A program made the translations under genes and the position numbers. Shown here in pieces: positions 1 through 13,520 of a stretch of 64,000 nucleotides of DNA (within the stretch, counting starts at the first letter, position 1; every line of letters begins with the position of its first letter). Source of the DNA: Trogon surrucura (taxonomy: Eukaryota > Chordata > Aves > Trogoniformes > Trogonidae); NCBI GenBank assembly GCA_020746105.1, contig CM036617.1, forward strand, positions 157,860,912 through 157,924,911. The letters run 5' to 3'. Under the pieces are notes generated by a model that saw only the letters and a list, made by a program, of their open reading frames with translations, was not told where the DNA came from and searched no databases.

Positions 1-166
1 TGCTAGCAGTAACATCGAAAGCATTGCAGTGAGTTTCAGTGTGGGCTTCACTGTTAGGAAAAGTTTTGAGGTTGGTTTTCTTTTTTTTCATTATTATCAT
101 ACCATTTAAAGAACCTTTCACATTTACGTATCCCAAGAAACTGTTTTCTTTCCTCCTCCCATCTAG

Positions 167-272
167 GGATGAGCATCAGGACTTCAAGGAGGAGATGAGG
201 CGACTGAAAAAGCTCCGTGGGAAGGAAAAACCAAAGAAGGGGGAAGGAAAAAGAGCTCTCAAGAGGAAATAG
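167..272 (+). CDS. MRPS33: MRPS33 last coding exon (mitochondrial ribosomal protein mS33), partial gene
   Basis: This exon encodes the C-terminal end of a small subunit protein of the mitochondrial ribosome. After the acceptor (tctag at 162-166, with a pyrimidine-rich run before it), the first base completes an Arg codon and the frame reads [20 protein letters not shown] and then a Lys-rich tail ending KRALKRK, with a TAG stop at 270-272. I recognise this as the conserved C-terminus of MRPS33, a protein of about 106 residues in mammals; about a third of it is here. The open frame continues upstream into the intron, but that part is not protein-like. Earlier exons lie before the window. MRPS33 directly upstream of BRAF on the same strand is also the human gene order, which supports both calls. 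Confidence 0.95.
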
Positions 273-495
273 TGCCACTTGGACAATGTAACGAACTACT
301 CTGGAAATGCTGGAGAGCAGCTGTAACCCAGGCTTTCTGTTCCCAGCTGGGGAGGACTTGGCACATGAGCTACATTTGGGGCACAAGAAACACACTGTGA
401 AATACTGGAGTCCACCTTGGGAGTGCATTTGGGCCTTTGGAGTTTTACTGGTTTTGAATTTCTGTTGTTTAAATAAACTGTATATTGTAGCACGT
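273..495 (+). other. MRPS33: MRPS33 3' UTR
   Basis: The sequence between the stop codon and the first canonical poly(A) signal is a short 3' UTR of about 220 nt. The 3' end is placed about 15-20 nt after AATAAA, just before a GT-rich stretch (gttagtttgtc) that could serve as the downstream element. The exact cleavage site is inferred. Later signals near 945-965 could extend the UTR. Confidence 0.7.
472..477 (+). promoter_or_regulatory. MRPS33: Poly(A) signal AATAAA of MRPS33
   Basis: Canonical AATAAA 200 nt after the stop codon, followed within 20-30 nt by a T/G-rich tract. It is the first good signal after the coding end and the likely main site. Confidence 0.8.
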
Positions 496-499
496 TAGT

Positions 500-3400
500 T
501 TGTCAGAGCCCTCTCTTGCCTAAATAGTAAAACCAACACTAAAAAAAAAAGTGCTCAATATTTTTCTTGCAAACACATCTGTAGCTGTTTCTTTTTTTCT
601 GGATTTGGAAAATTGCTTGCTTTTCATTCTTTTTTAATTTCTTAGTTTAACAGTGACACTGTTTTGCATGTGGCCAAAAAAAAAAGATTTCTTGCTTCTA
701 CTGCTGCTTGTCATCTTGGCTATTACCATGAGTTTCACTTCAGGTAGCTTTAACGTTAATTATTTTTTTTAAGTTTCTGTTAGAATCTGTTGTTCTGCAT
801 CTTGTACTGGACAATACTTCATGGTCCATTGGCTGCCCACAGCACTCTCATTGTATCCTGAATATTTAGATACTGCAGGAGGAGGCCGAAATGTGAAGGC
901 TCAAACTTTTCCAGTCTGAGACCCTCTCCTAGTTAAAATACAATATTAAAGTTTACTGTAATAAAAGGATTTTTAATCTATTTTGACAGCCAGGAGGAAC
1001 ATGTATTAAATACTTCATAAGGTGCTGAGCAGTTTTTATTGATATTCTGTTTATGGTTTTATCACTAGGCTCCTTCAGTGCTGCTAATATTAATGATTGC
1101 ATGCATCTGCCATTCTTACCTGTCAGTCCCTGTCAGGGAATAGGAAATACAGAGAGCAGCTGTGCTGCTCTGCCTGACCGCGTGCGCGTCTTGCCGGTGT
1201 GTGCCCTGAAAGAGCATCTTTTCATTTCCAGACTCTGTAAGCTTAGGGGAACATCCTTGAGGTAGCAAAGGAGTACTATTAAAAATGTGGAGTGACAGGA
1301 GCAGGAAGTATTTGCACAGTTAGCTTAATTTGATATACAGAGGCCTTCTGAAGTAGGGAGCAGTACTAACCCGCTGACATTTCTGACCCAAACTTGTTGA
1401 AATTCAGTTGTATTTGAAGGGCTGTCTGATCCTTGAAATCAGTGGATCCAGACAAATTTGTAACAGCTCAACAACTGTACTTCAAGGTTATTAAGTGAAG
1501 AGGTGCTGATTGTATTAAAGGTGTTTCTGGTGAGCTGTGTAGTTCTTGTTCAGTATCCTTTCTCAGTATTAGTGGGTGCTCTAAGCTGATTTTGGGAAAT
1601 CTGCAGTGTTGTGGGAGAAACACCCGAGTTCTTACCACAGCCAATAAAACCCTATGGAAGTTAGTAAATTATGGATCTGCCCAGTACTGTAGCGGTGTCT
1701 CTCTTATTCAATTTTAAATCCTTCTAGTAACTTACAACATTTGCTCAACTCCAAAGTGCCTGTGGCATTTCAGCGTTCTGTGGGTTGCGACCCATCTGGT
1801 ACTGAAGTGTACAGCACTTGTGATGGGCCCTCTGAGAAGTACTTGGTTCCTGGGATGCGTGCGTGCAGCTGAAGGGAAGCAATCCAACTCCCTCGAATTC
1901 CTCTTCAGGAAGAAGAGCAGCATGGAGCCACATACAAGGTAGGAGATGGAATTGCTGAAGGAGGAAGGCTGCTGCTCCCTGCCGTGTTTCTGGCTGTGAC
2001 TGTGGGGTGAAGTTGCTCAGTTGGTTGCTTTGGTGGAAAGACCAGTTCTGAAGTTATTCGGCAGAACTGCTGCAGCACCTTTGGACAGCTGGTGATTGTA
2101 GTTACAACAGCTTTGTTGGCCAGAACTTGGTGTCTTCTAAAACTAAATCGAAGATCAAGGAAAGTATTTTCACTGTGATTTAAGATGAAAAATCAACAGC
2201 ATCTTTTTTTTTTGTTCCTGTAAAGCACTTAAAGCTTTGACAGTATAAACATGCAAGAGAAAGTGTGCATGCATCAGAATGAATTATGAATGAAAAATGC
2301 TGCAGTGGAGTAAGTACACATGGCCTTGAACTTTGTGTGTGTGGAGACTTGGTTAGGAGTGTACAAATAATGACATATAAAATAGCGAGCATTTATCTAC
2401 AGAGCCTACTGAGGGCAATGAATGCTACACGTCCTCTGTATCTTGGCGTGCCACCTTGCTAGACACAGGTACGGACTCAGTAGGGTAATATTGGATAATT
2501 AATTAGGCTTGGAGGTCAGATCTCTTGTTTTTTGTATACTCCAAGCCACCTTGCTATGGATTTTGAGCAGCTCCCGTCATGGATAGGCAAGTGAAAGGTG
2601 TGTTTGGGTAATCATCTATAATGATCCACTTTGTCTGCAACCTGCCAGAGCAAACCTGCTCTAGAATCAAAGTGTCACCCTAGGAACATACTTTGGGAAG
2701 ATACTTAGAGCAGCATCTCCAGAGAGAAACTGATGGCCGAAGTGCCTGTGAAGTAAGCAGATGTGAGACAAACAGACTGAATTGTTGATTCATCATTTCA
2801 CTGCAGTGTTTACAAAAGCAAAGCAGATGGAGCAAAAAAATAACTTTAAAAAAAAAGTTGCGTAAGTACAAGAAAGATTTCCCTCCCTAATTTTTCATGA
2901 TCTTACTTCTATAGTACTTAATTGCTAGAACTAGGTCTTCTGAAAAATTACTGTTTCTCCTCCCTTGAGACTTCACCATTTGAAACAGATGATTCTGCCA
3001 TTATTGGGGTATATCCTAGTATTAGGATAATCTATTGCTTGCTGGGTGTGTTAGCATAAATATCTTGTTCCAGAAAAGAGAGTCTTCTCTTCATGCCTGT
3101 GACACAGATAAGAACTTTTCTAGCTCTTCTCTAACCCATGCTCTGTCATTTAGAAGTAGACATTACCTGAAGAAGACCACGTTTTGTGATTCGCAAGGTC
3201 TAGACAAATTGGAAGTCAGTCCTGAAACATCATCACCCCAGGTATCAGTGCAGTATGTGCATTTAGGAGGGGAATTAGAGTTTCAGCCATGCTCTGAGGA
3301 GTAAGGATGGGAACACTTAATGCTTTATACAGCTGTCGGTGCACTGGTGTGTCCATTTTATGTACACATAATCAATTAGATTTTTACCTTTGGCTTTCCC

Positions 3401-6400
3401 TTTGGAATGTTGACAACTCATGGTAGACTCTGTTGTGTGTTGATACAAAATTTCCTCTTTTCCTGAGGGTGCAAGCTGACTGTCCTTGGCAGATATTTAG
3501 ATGGGTGTTTTAATTCTTGATCGGCATAAACCTGACTAGCTGATCTCTGAGGGACTGAGAGTTGACACCCTAACCTCTTCCCAGTCCTGAGCAGTTATTA
3601 TTAAGTACCACTGCTTTCTAATTTTACAGCGTTTTAGTAATGTCTGTCTTTAATTATACTCTGGTATACATAGTCTTAGCTGTTGAGTAGTGCCTCTATA
3701 AGCACAAGTTGTTTGTAAACAAGCTGACCCAGTTGCTGTCTATGCCTTATAGGGAGCGTATTGCTAGAACCTCTTAGTATTGAAAGTCCTGCAGACAGGC
3801 AGAAATTCACTTGCATAGGACTGTACTTTGTAACGGTGTGGGGAAAAAAAATAAACCAACCACAAAAGGCAGTCTTGCTTTCTGGCAAAGGTACCAGTGT
3901 GTTAAAATATATGTGCTCTGCTCAAGAAAGTATTAACTTGAAGTTTCTTCTAATGTGGAAAGAGTTTATTCTACTTACTAAAGCAATGCACTGAGTTTAC
4001 ACCAGTCAGCGAAATGCACCTGAGTTACTCTACAGTTCTAGACAAATGCTTTGTCTTACTAGCCTGTGTTTCCTCAAGGGTAAAATTAGAATAATCATTG
4101 CTTAGTGAATAACACCTCGAGGGTAAGCTGCTTCTAGGATGGGAATTTACCTCATGAGAACCTTATGTAAAGAGTAGCTTAGTTTGGCTATGGTAGGACT
4201 TGTACCTCTGTGTATTTTTGAGCATTATTTCAGATCCATGATTGTATACGACAGTTGATGAAATTTTTAACGCATAAAATAAGCTGTGGTACATTCCTGT
4301 GTTTGTTGTTCTGCTTTAGATGTTAGAGGCTTTAAATTCTGAAAAAAAAAAAAAATCTTTACTTGGTCAGTAAAATAAAAAAAATGATCAGAGACACTTC
4401 TTAAACTGTAAATATTTTTGAAGTGTTCCTCTACCACTTTGAGTTTGAAGGCCATTTCAGGATCATTTTAAAATACATCAACAAAGTCTGTGTGTTTTGA
4501 AAAAGCTTCATGAATCTGAAAGGCTGCTTTGAGGGAATGACTATTTTGTATGTTTTTTCTTTCTTTTAAAGCAAAGTATAATATGCAAAGAAACGTGCTA
4601 TGGGGATCTCAGTTTAAAGGAATCAGTCCCCTGTAACTGTGTGATTGTGACACTTCTTGTACAGTCCCTTGAGAGCAGATCTTTGAAACAAAATCCTTGA
4701 AGAGGGATGTTCAGTGTTGATAGAGGTGTGTGAGAGCAGAAACTCTTCCTGTTTAACCTCTTAGAGGGGCAGCATCATTTCTCAAACTGTCCAGACAACA
4801 ATGAAAAACTCTAAGGTTCCAATAATAATTAAAATATATAATTTATTAGGCTTATAAGAGGAAGCAAAAATGAAAACAATACCCTTATCATAAATCCTAG
4901 AGGTAAAACTTAAATGATGTGTGTGGTTCAGATATTTAGAGTGGATCTTTCTGTGCCTGCACAGCTGGGGTAACACGAGGACAGGCATTTTTGTCTTTTC
5001 ACTTCTTTCTCCTTCTCACTTTTCCTTGCCCTTTTCCTCAAGTGTAATAATAATGTCTTGAGTACATGGAGGAATGAACGGACATGAAAATACCTGAAAG
5101 AATTTGCTTGTGAAGGCTCAGTCACGGCAGAGCACAGCTATAGTGTGGCCAAATGGTGAGGAGCACGCCTGTAGACAGATGTTAAACATTACCACCATGC
5201 TGGTTGATAAATTATTTAGGATTGTTTAAAGGGATAAATATGAAATCAACAGGATAACAATCACGACATCAAAGTGTCTTTATATGTACTGTGTCAATTT
5301 GTTCTGAGTGGAATACTGGGGAAAGTTCCACAAAATGAAATATTTAGAAAACTAGAGAAGATTCCCAAGAAGTGAACTTAGCTTCTGTTGTCTGAGTCAG
5401 AATGAGCTGTGCTGAGCCAAGTGTTATAAAACACAGCACTGGGACCACTTCTCTCCTGGAAGAAGAGGAGGCAGACAGGGTGACCTCATACATTTTTTTC
5501 ATATCATAGCTAGGTCTGTGAAAACAAATCCCACCAAGAGCTAAAAAAAAAGGGGTTTATATCCATTAGGTTTTCTGCCTGTGCTTGAAAGTGCTTTCCT
5601 TCATCCCAGGGCTCCTAAAGCTGTTTGTAAATATTTCATGGAGTTCAGAGGGTCTCTCCCACTTCAGTTGTTGTTCCTGTGGGTCTGATGTTTGCCTTAT
5701 GGGCTGTTTCAGTAAATAGGCTTTTAATGGTATTAGGAGCAAAAGCCACCTGAGCTCCAGAAAGTCTAAAAACTGTTCTACTGCCACATGCAGTCATGTG
5801 CCACTGCAAATACTTACTTGTAAACGCATCGCATTCCTCAGTTTCCACTACAGTCTCACCAGGATAAAAATGAATGGGGTCACTTGGCCTCAGAATTTCA
5901 AAATGGATGTCTAAAATGTGATTCCAGACTCAAGTGGCTGCAGAATTGGTCTAACTTTAGAATCTCTGTGAATATTGAGTATCTCCAACTGATATCAATG
6001 GGATTTCTCTCCGAATAACAACTAGATAAATCCTATGTTAGCATACGGCTTTGCAGTCTGCTTTAGCTTTTGGCTGACAGCAGTCTCTTCAGGACAGGAT
6101 GGATGAAAAAATCATCTCTCTAGAAACTATCATGCTTACATGTGCAATAGCTGCTTCCCCAGTGATATTTGTTGTTGATTAGAACAATACTAGGCTGTCT
6201 GGGTACCGTGCACTGATCTCTGCGGAGAAGAGATCGGCAGGTGGCTTAAGAAAAGCCTCAGCCATGGAGAGACTGGAGCAGTACAGCTGAAATGTGCCAC
6301 GCTGACATCTGGGTGATGCTGTGTTATTTACAACCAACAACTGCTACGGATAAGGTACAACATTTGAATTTCTACATTTGCATGCAAAGGAGCCTGTGTG

Positions 6401-9400
6401 TGACCGGCAGCATCGAGTTGCAGCTGAGAATATTTCTGGGGGAGCAGCAGGCAATGACAGAGATGGTCTGAAAGGTGTGAATGTCCTATGTTCAGTATTG
6501 AGCTGGCTAGTCAATGGAGAAGATTGTTATACAGTTTTTGATTTTTAAAGTTATTTCTAAGATGTCAGTTCATGCTGGCTTTTTATTTAAGTAGGAGATA
6601 TGACTGATATTTCAGCTGATGGTTACTACTACGTTTAGTTTGTAGGCACAGGAGCATTGACATGAAGGCTCCCACCTAGAGCAGTACTCAGCTGGCTTGT
6701 CCAAACTGTCACATTTATACTGGAGAGGAGCCTATGAATGAGGTGATGCCGATGCCACCCAGACAGACATCTCTGGTGGGAGTGGACGGGAGGCGACTGA
6801 TACCCGGGCCGTGTGCAAGAAAGCACGTGTTATTTCTTGGCTGACTCTCCTGAGCCCGTCTGGTGCAACTGATGTGCAGGTAAGTGTTATTCACAAGCTC
6901 TAAACTTCACAAACACTTTTTGAATGAACAGCATAAACCACCAAAAAGTATTAATTAGCCTGGGGAATGTCAGAGTTGTTCCTGACAACTGGAAAGTAAC
7001 ACTTGCAGCCTCTTTTCTGCTTTTGCACTTAGTCATTCTGCATATATGCTGTGATGTTTGTCAAAATACTGCTCAGTTGCCTGACACCAATACAGCCAAC
7101 AGTGTTACGTGTCTCTGTATTTTCAAACTCAAGTTGTTTGATAGCATCATCAAGTTTATTAATAAACATTAATGTCCTCCGAGGACAGATAGCAGGGTAT
7201 TGACTAGGCATGCAAACCACCTAAAATAGAATGAAAATCTAAGCTGGAGTCTTGCAGAATTCCCCCAGAGGGAGGTAACAGAAATTGCGTTCATTTACCA
7301 AAATTAATGTGTGTTCTAGTGACAGAAGTCATATCAAAAAGGAATAGCGACATCCAAGGACCTTTAGCATAACCACAAGCTTGAAGCAATCTATAGCATC
7401 AAAAATACTGAGATGCCATTGACCACTGCACCAGAAATTTTGCCTTTGGCCAAGTGCAGGCTTGCAGGAAGGATAAGAATATAGCAGCATGGTTCAGGAA
7501 CTGTCCTAATTCCCACATGCTTGGCAGGCAGCTTGCCTTTGTAGGAGAGACTAAATGTCTGCAAGGCTTGTGTTGTCTCAGTGGTAGTGAGGATTAAAAG
7601 ACAAGGATGGATTATGAACTGTGATACTGGCTCTGTAAGCAAAAGACACTTCTGTTTAAAAGCATAGGGTATGTATAAGTGTATATTACACTTTAACATT
7701 GACTAAAAAAAGTTATTTATCCTATCTGACCTATCACTGAAGAATAATTACTCTTAAAACTCCAGCAACATGAGGTATTGCCTGTAAAAGCAGCACTGGT
7801 CACCATGTTCTCTGTCCCACATCAAAACTGGGGTTTCAGTATTTGCCTCATAGTACTGATTCAGGCTTTTTGGACTCTTACAGTAAGTTTCCTTACTCCA
7901 GGCCAATACCAACCCTTATTGAGCCTTATTCTGCTCAGTGAAGAGGCAAGAAGCTAAGAAGTGCAGTTTCTATCAAAACTGTTATTAGATCAGAGATGTA
8001 GAGAGTTACCAACCTGTCTGTAAAGTGCTACAAAATGAAATTACAGCAGGTATTCAGGCCAGAGGAAGCTCAGCTGGCTGGATATTATAAAGGAGAATTC
8101 GAAGACTGGAACATAATTGGGCAGTCATTTTCTGAGCAGCAAAATAACTTGTTCAAGGTGGTATCCTTTCCTGCCCTTTCTTGGAACTCAACTCAATCTT
8201 GTTAGTGGTTTTGTGTCTCTACATGAGATGGTTTTGAGTTATGAAATATGATTGTTCACTCTGTAATAATAATGTGAGGAATCTAAAACTATTTAGTCCT
8301 TAAAAGCTGATCAGCTTATCCCTATCCTACACAAAGGGCTCAGAAATCACGTATCTGAACAAGCTGAATGCGTTAAAGCAATGACCAAGGATGCTACAGT
8401 AACAAGAGGGTTTTAACTAATCTTCTCAAACATGAGATTTGGTCCTGGTTTCAGTAAAGTATATTAGGCAGGAAAATCAGTGCACCTTATTCCTTTGTTT
8501 CGCTATTTTTATCTACTCCTTATTTCCTAGGAGAGCCGCATCTTCTCCTCCAGCATTTGCATCTACTATGTTTTTTCTGCATCTAACCTTTTGCCCCAGC
8601 CCTTCCTCCACCTCTTCCATTGCCTGCTACTTCTGTTCCCTTACTAGTGGTTTCAGGGCTCACGATCTCACTTGATGGTCTCTTATATGCCACATCTGTC
8701 AGTATTTACACTACTGTTCAATAAAACGTGTCGTTTGCTCGGTTTCCCGTGACAGCACGTGGGTGAAGGCAGGGAGCCGGCAGAGAGAGAGGCAAAGCTC
8801 TGCCCTGCAGCACACACATTGCTGGACCCTGAAGTCGCTATTTGGATAACGAAGGAAACAGGTTGGTGTTTTGTTCTTGTGATGCCAAGCAAAGTAGAGG
8901 CTACAGAAGGGGCCTATATGCAAACTCATTCCCGTGTCCCAGTCCTGTCACCTTTTCTGCTCCCTGCCTCCTACACATTGACAAGAAAATATTTTGGTTT
9001 TTACTTCCTGAAGGTTTGGGCTGTGGTGTAGGGGGAGAAGAGCAAAGCTTTATAAATGATGACTCTAAAATAAATTATGCTTAAATCAAATGAAAACTAT
9101 GTAAATATTTCCAATACCATTACAAGAGAATCCAGAATATGTTGTTATTTATATATAAGAAAGTTTGTTAGATCAACATTGCTTTTAATGGTGGAATGAT
9201 AACTGAGTTAAGAACCTGGTGGATTCACATTTTCTTCTTTTTTTCCCTACCTCTTTTTTTTCTCTCAGACTGCACCCATCCTCGTAATTTCTGCCAGTGT
9301 ATTGAACTCAAAGGCAAAGATCTATGAATTCTCCATCAGCTGAAAAAAATAAATATGGACGAGATTGTTCAGCTGCCAATTTCAAATCACCACCTAAATA

Positions 9401-12400
9401 TTACCTGATTTCTCACCGAAGGTATGAATGATTCAGGTTCAGCAGTGTCACAGAATGGTAAATCTTCTGAACTAGAAGTTCAGAAGGGAAAAATGCATTT
9501 GATCTGTACAGGAATAGTTTAAAGAAAAAAAGCAGGGGCAGGGGGAAGAAAAAGCTGCCTTACTTTCTCTGTTGTCTTACATTGGAGCAATCAGACAGAG
9601 ATCCCTAGAAATATGAAAAGATGTATAGTATATCTTAAAGTGTGGGGGTTAATAAACCTATATAGGTGCTAAAGAAAAGTGAAATAAGATTCTGGTCTCT
9701 TTCCTCAAAAAATATCTTCAACTTTCTTTTCCTGGAGAGCAAAATAATTTTCTTAAGTATGCATTATTCTGACTAGTAATCAAAAAGTGACTGAACTCTG
9801 GATAACAGCCTAATTTTTGTTCTGCTTCCCATTTTCTGGCCGAGATAACCAGGAACATGACTGGTGTCATTAGTAACTGCGTTCCATCAACGTCTGTATT
9901 TTCACTGTTAAGACTGAGGAGTCATCTGACATTTAAACAGTACCATTGCCTTAGATACATGTAGTTGTGCACTTTCACTTCATACTACAGCATTTAAAAG
10001 TGCTATGTATATTTTAATATTCTGTAGAAGATCTGTAATTATTTTCTTATGGTGCAGAACTTAATCCAGCATTTTCAAATGTACATGGCCCAAACACAAA
10101 TGCTACCATGTATGGGACAAATACTGTCTTTTCAGTATGTGAAAAGGCTAAGCAGTTTGTGGAAATTTGGACAGATTTTAAGAGTACTTTAGAAATCAAG
10201 GGTTTAAGATATGTTAAAATTTCACACCACTTTAAAAAATCAGTTTCTATTATCATACCAATCTGCAAATTCTGGGGTTTTTTCATTAAGAAACTGGAAG
10301 GCTGGGGTTTTTTTGAGGTACTGTCTTCTGTTGAAAGAATATCCTAAATGAGACCAATGTTATGTTTCATTTAAATTATCTTTGAGAAAGTCTTGTCTTG
10401 GAGCATATCATTAAGGTTATCTGGTTTTTTAGAGGGAAACAATAAAGATGAGTTCAAATGCTCACAATGAGACAGTTGCTGTCAGGAAACCATGTAATTT
10501 ATTTTTTTTACTAACCCATTAAAACAGCATTCTCTGGAAATTCACGTGTCGATTAGATCAGACAAACGTTCTGATGGTGGACAATCCAGCTGAAGAGATT
10601 ACTTTTAACAGCTGGGCTTGATTTCTGATCTGAATTAAAATTAAAAAAAAAAATGGAGGAGGATCAAACCCCTGTGCATAACTAAGAGTTCGATGGGAGG
10701 TGACAGGTTTAGTATTTAGAAGTATGCATTATCAGCTGCAATACCAGGCAAACTGGCTGTGCTGCATTGTAGGAATTAGCCAGCCAGTGCCCTCAGTGGC
10801 CTACAGATCTGATAGCAGAAACAAGCTTTTCACATCTAAGGTCAAAATCAAACTTAAACTTATAACCATGTTGATAAGGAAAGCTAGTGTCTGTAAAAGA
10901 TACAGTTGATATAAATTATCAGTGGATAAGATTTTATATCACCAAGAAATTCTTACATTTATTAATAATCCATCATGATAGAAAATAAATTAATTACAGA
11001 GACCAAAGATGCGACCATGTAAAAAGTAAGAAATTCCATTTATTAGTAGGTGTAGGTTCCCCCAAACAAAAAGAAGGTATAGCATAAATAGTAGATTTGT
11101 CTCTCCTACACAACTATCTTTTAGAATAGTATCCTGTTCTTTATTTTAGGTGTGGAATGCTGGCGTTTTTATCTCATGTATTTTGAGTGATAACTATGCT
11201 ACCAGTGGTAACTTACCAGCTTTGATCATTAGTTGTAAATATCAGGGTTTAGAATTGCAACTCTTCAAGTGGTACATCAAATGTAATAAGCAAATATATT
11301 TTATGTGAATGCAAATCCTCTGAAAAAAATCAGAATCTCAGGAACAAAGATGCGCAAGATGAGTAAAGCATAGGGAAAGATACTACAAGTTACAGATTGA
11401 TAGTAGTCTAGAAATTACACTGGTAAAGTTACACCCCAGACATAAATCGCTCGGAGAATAAAACAAGGGCTATAACTATGTTCTCTATCTTGAAACTAAA
11501 TTACCCATTGGCATAAATTTCATTGTAATGAATGGACTTACTTGGTTGCTCTGGCTTTCCCACAACAGGCTGTGTGCTGGGAGAGCCATCTTGTATTACC
11601 TCCGTTGCCTTTTCCTTCAAAGATCAGAGAAATTTGTCCCAGCGTTTAGTGCTCAGCAGGCATGTCATTTTCAAGAGTCTATGTGTGTTTTTCACTAGCA
11701 TTACCCATTCCCATTGCATAGCAGGAACTGCTGATAATTACCCTCTTCATTAATGTGGCTATTAGAGAGGAATTTCTAAGCTTGTCAAGCTGCTTAGTTT
11801 GTACATTCAATTCTTAGGTATCTGTACAGCCTTTTGGCTGACTTCATTGCAGTCCACCAGTCGTAGGAAAACTTAGGCACCTACCTCAAGGAAGCATAGC
11901 CTGTCAGATAATCAGTTAAAATCTATTTAAATATTATTTTGCTTATTTCTCATTTGCGTTCAGGAGCTGTTTAATACCACGTAGCTCTCTCCAGGAAAGA
12001 CTCTCAGCTAAATTCATGGCCAAAGTTCTTTCCCTCTGGGCCACAGGGTCTGTCTGGTATTCCTGACTCCTTGGTGGCTTTGCTGCATCTACACAGTTAA
12101 GCTGACACTGCATTTATTTACCGGTTACAGCACTGCCGGTATCGAACTGAATTTGAAACGCTTTTACACACCCACAGTCCCAGTGCAAGAGGTGAAGTGT
12201 AAAGCACAAATCTATCATCAGGATGGTTACGTGAAGAGGTTTGTACGGTTACTTTTCACAGCTGAAGCGAAACAAAGATAAGAATGTTTGCGCTTGCATG
12301 TTTCAATCTAGTATTTTAATTGACTACCATAAAATATATCAGCTAGTGATAGATCAGCCTTTACCTTCGCTGGAGGCAGCCGTGGTTCTCTGCTCCAGCT

Positions 12401-12860
12401 CCTCCTCGTTCCTGGGCTGGAGGTGGCAGCACTTGCCAATGCACCCAACCCACCACCCTGTGTCCTCTGTCCTCTGCACCCGAGGGTCCCACTGGTAGGT
12501 CCTGCTGTGTGAGCCCACCTTTCTAACTCCAGTAAGCCAGGCTGTCGAGGAAGGTGGCACATGTCCCCACCTTGCAAATTACATGAAAACCGGGATCTGC
12601 TCCCAGTTGGGCAAAGCAGCCAGAGGATGTGACAGGGGCGCTACCAAGAAGGGGCTGCTCATTTCTGCCGAGACCCTTCCCTCGCTTGAAGCACCCTGGG
12701 GAGACAGAGCACCAGCTGGCGGCAGCTCACGTCGATGGGAAAAAATAAGGATGTTTTACCCATTCTAGCAATTATTTTCAGTTGTAACTAGAGTAGGCAG
12801 GTCATTTTCAGGCGGAAATGTGAGTGTTGGCAGTATCTCTGCCGTTGTCGCGTGGCTCGT
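500..12860. other. Intergenic region between MRPS33 and BRAF, no gene recognised
   Basis: About 12 kb of AT-rich DNA. Open frames here are all under about 100 codons, lack recognisable domains, and have no convincing exon structure. I see no tRNA, rRNA or clear mobile-element copy. Homopolymer runs are scattered, for example a poly-T run near 2,203-2,213. Base composition rises in GC from about 12,350 towards the BRAF CpG island. Confidence 0.7.
945..965 (+). promoter_or_regulatory. Possible distal poly(A) signals (ATTAAA, AATAAA)
   Basis: ATTAAA at 945-950 and AATAAA at 960-965 lie about 680 nt after the MRPS33 stop. They could terminate a longer MRPS33 transcript, but two such hexamers in AT-rich DNA can occur by chance. 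Confidence 0.25.
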
Positions 12861-13230
12861 GTTTAAAAAGATCGACTCCAAAGCCGCAGGGCCACCGGCT
12901 GTCGGACGATGTCAGAGGGGGCGAGGGTCTGGCGGTCCCTGCCTAGCGACCGCTTGCCCTGCGCTCCCGCCCACGCCGCCCGTGAGATCCCGTTTGTTTT
13001 CTCACTCTGGATCCCGGCAGCACCTCGCTCCCGCTTTTGATCCGGGAAAGGGGGTTCCCCGCGCGGGCTCCGGGGACGACCAGCGGGTCGGGGCGGCGGC
13101 ACCGGCACCCCGGCCGCGGGCTCCCTGGCGCCTGGGGTTCCGCCTCTTACCCCCGCTCCCGCCGGCTGGCGAAGGGCTCCCGCGCCGCCAGGGGGCGCTG
13201 CGGCGGCGAGAGGCGTGTCCGCGGCGAAGG

Positions 13231-13240
13231 GGGGCGGGGC
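13231..13240 (+). promoter_or_regulatory. BRAF: GC box (Sp1/KLF-type) in the BRAF promoter
   Basis: GGGGCGGGGC matches the Sp1/KLF GC-box consensus and lies about 290 nt upstream of the start codon, just before the CRE-like cluster. Confidence 0.55.
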
Positions 13241-13284
13241 CTCGGCCCACGTTCGAGTTCCCAGGGCGACGGGTGGTCGCGCCG

Positions 13285-13378
13285 TGACGTCAGGGTGTTT
13301 CCCGGTGACGTCGGGCGGCTCATGCGCAGTGCCCGCGGCGGCGATTCTGGGTGACGTCACGGGCCGGGCGTGACGTGC
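13285..13378 (+). promoter_or_regulatory. BRAF: Cluster of four CRE-like (CREB/ATF) sites upstream of BRAF
   Basis: Within 94 nt there are two perfect palindromic CREs, TGACGTCA at 13,285-13,292 and 13,352-13,359, and two variants, TGACGTCG at 13,306-13,313 and TGACGTGC at 13,371-13,378. CREB/ATF proteins bind such sites, most actively close to transcription starts in CpG islands. The motifs are seen directly; that they regulate BRAF is inferred from position, 146-239 nt before the start codon. Confidence 0.6.
13322..13354 (+). CDS. Possible 10-codon uORF upstream of BRAF
   Basis: ATG at 13,322 opens a ten-codon frame closed by TGA at 13,352. It would be a uORF only if transcription starts upstream of it. 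The ATG sits inside the NRF1-like core TGCGCA (13,323-13,328), and the stop overlaps the second perfect CRE, so these bases may instead be promoter DNA. No other ATG lies between this stop and the BRAF start. Confidence 0.2.
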   Translation: MRSARGGDSG

Positions 13379-13520
13379 CGGTGGCGCGGGCCGCTGGGAG
13401 CTGGCCGGGATCGTCGCTCGCCCCCCTCCCCCCCCTCCCACTACGGGTCGCGGCTGGGGGCGTCCCGGCGGCGGGGACGCGGCTCCCCCCTCCCCCTCCC
13501 TCGCCCCACCGCTTCAATCC

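Noticed and set aside
3035..3304. 89-codon plus-strand frame in the intergenic region
   Set aside because: The translation looks less biased than most, but has no known domain, no evident promoter or poly(A) site, and is within the length expected by chance for 12 kb.
12820..13287. 155-codon plus-strand frame upstream of BRAF
   Set aside because: Low-complexity translation from GC-rich promoter DNA, in front of the likely transcription start, with no domain and no splice link to BRAF.
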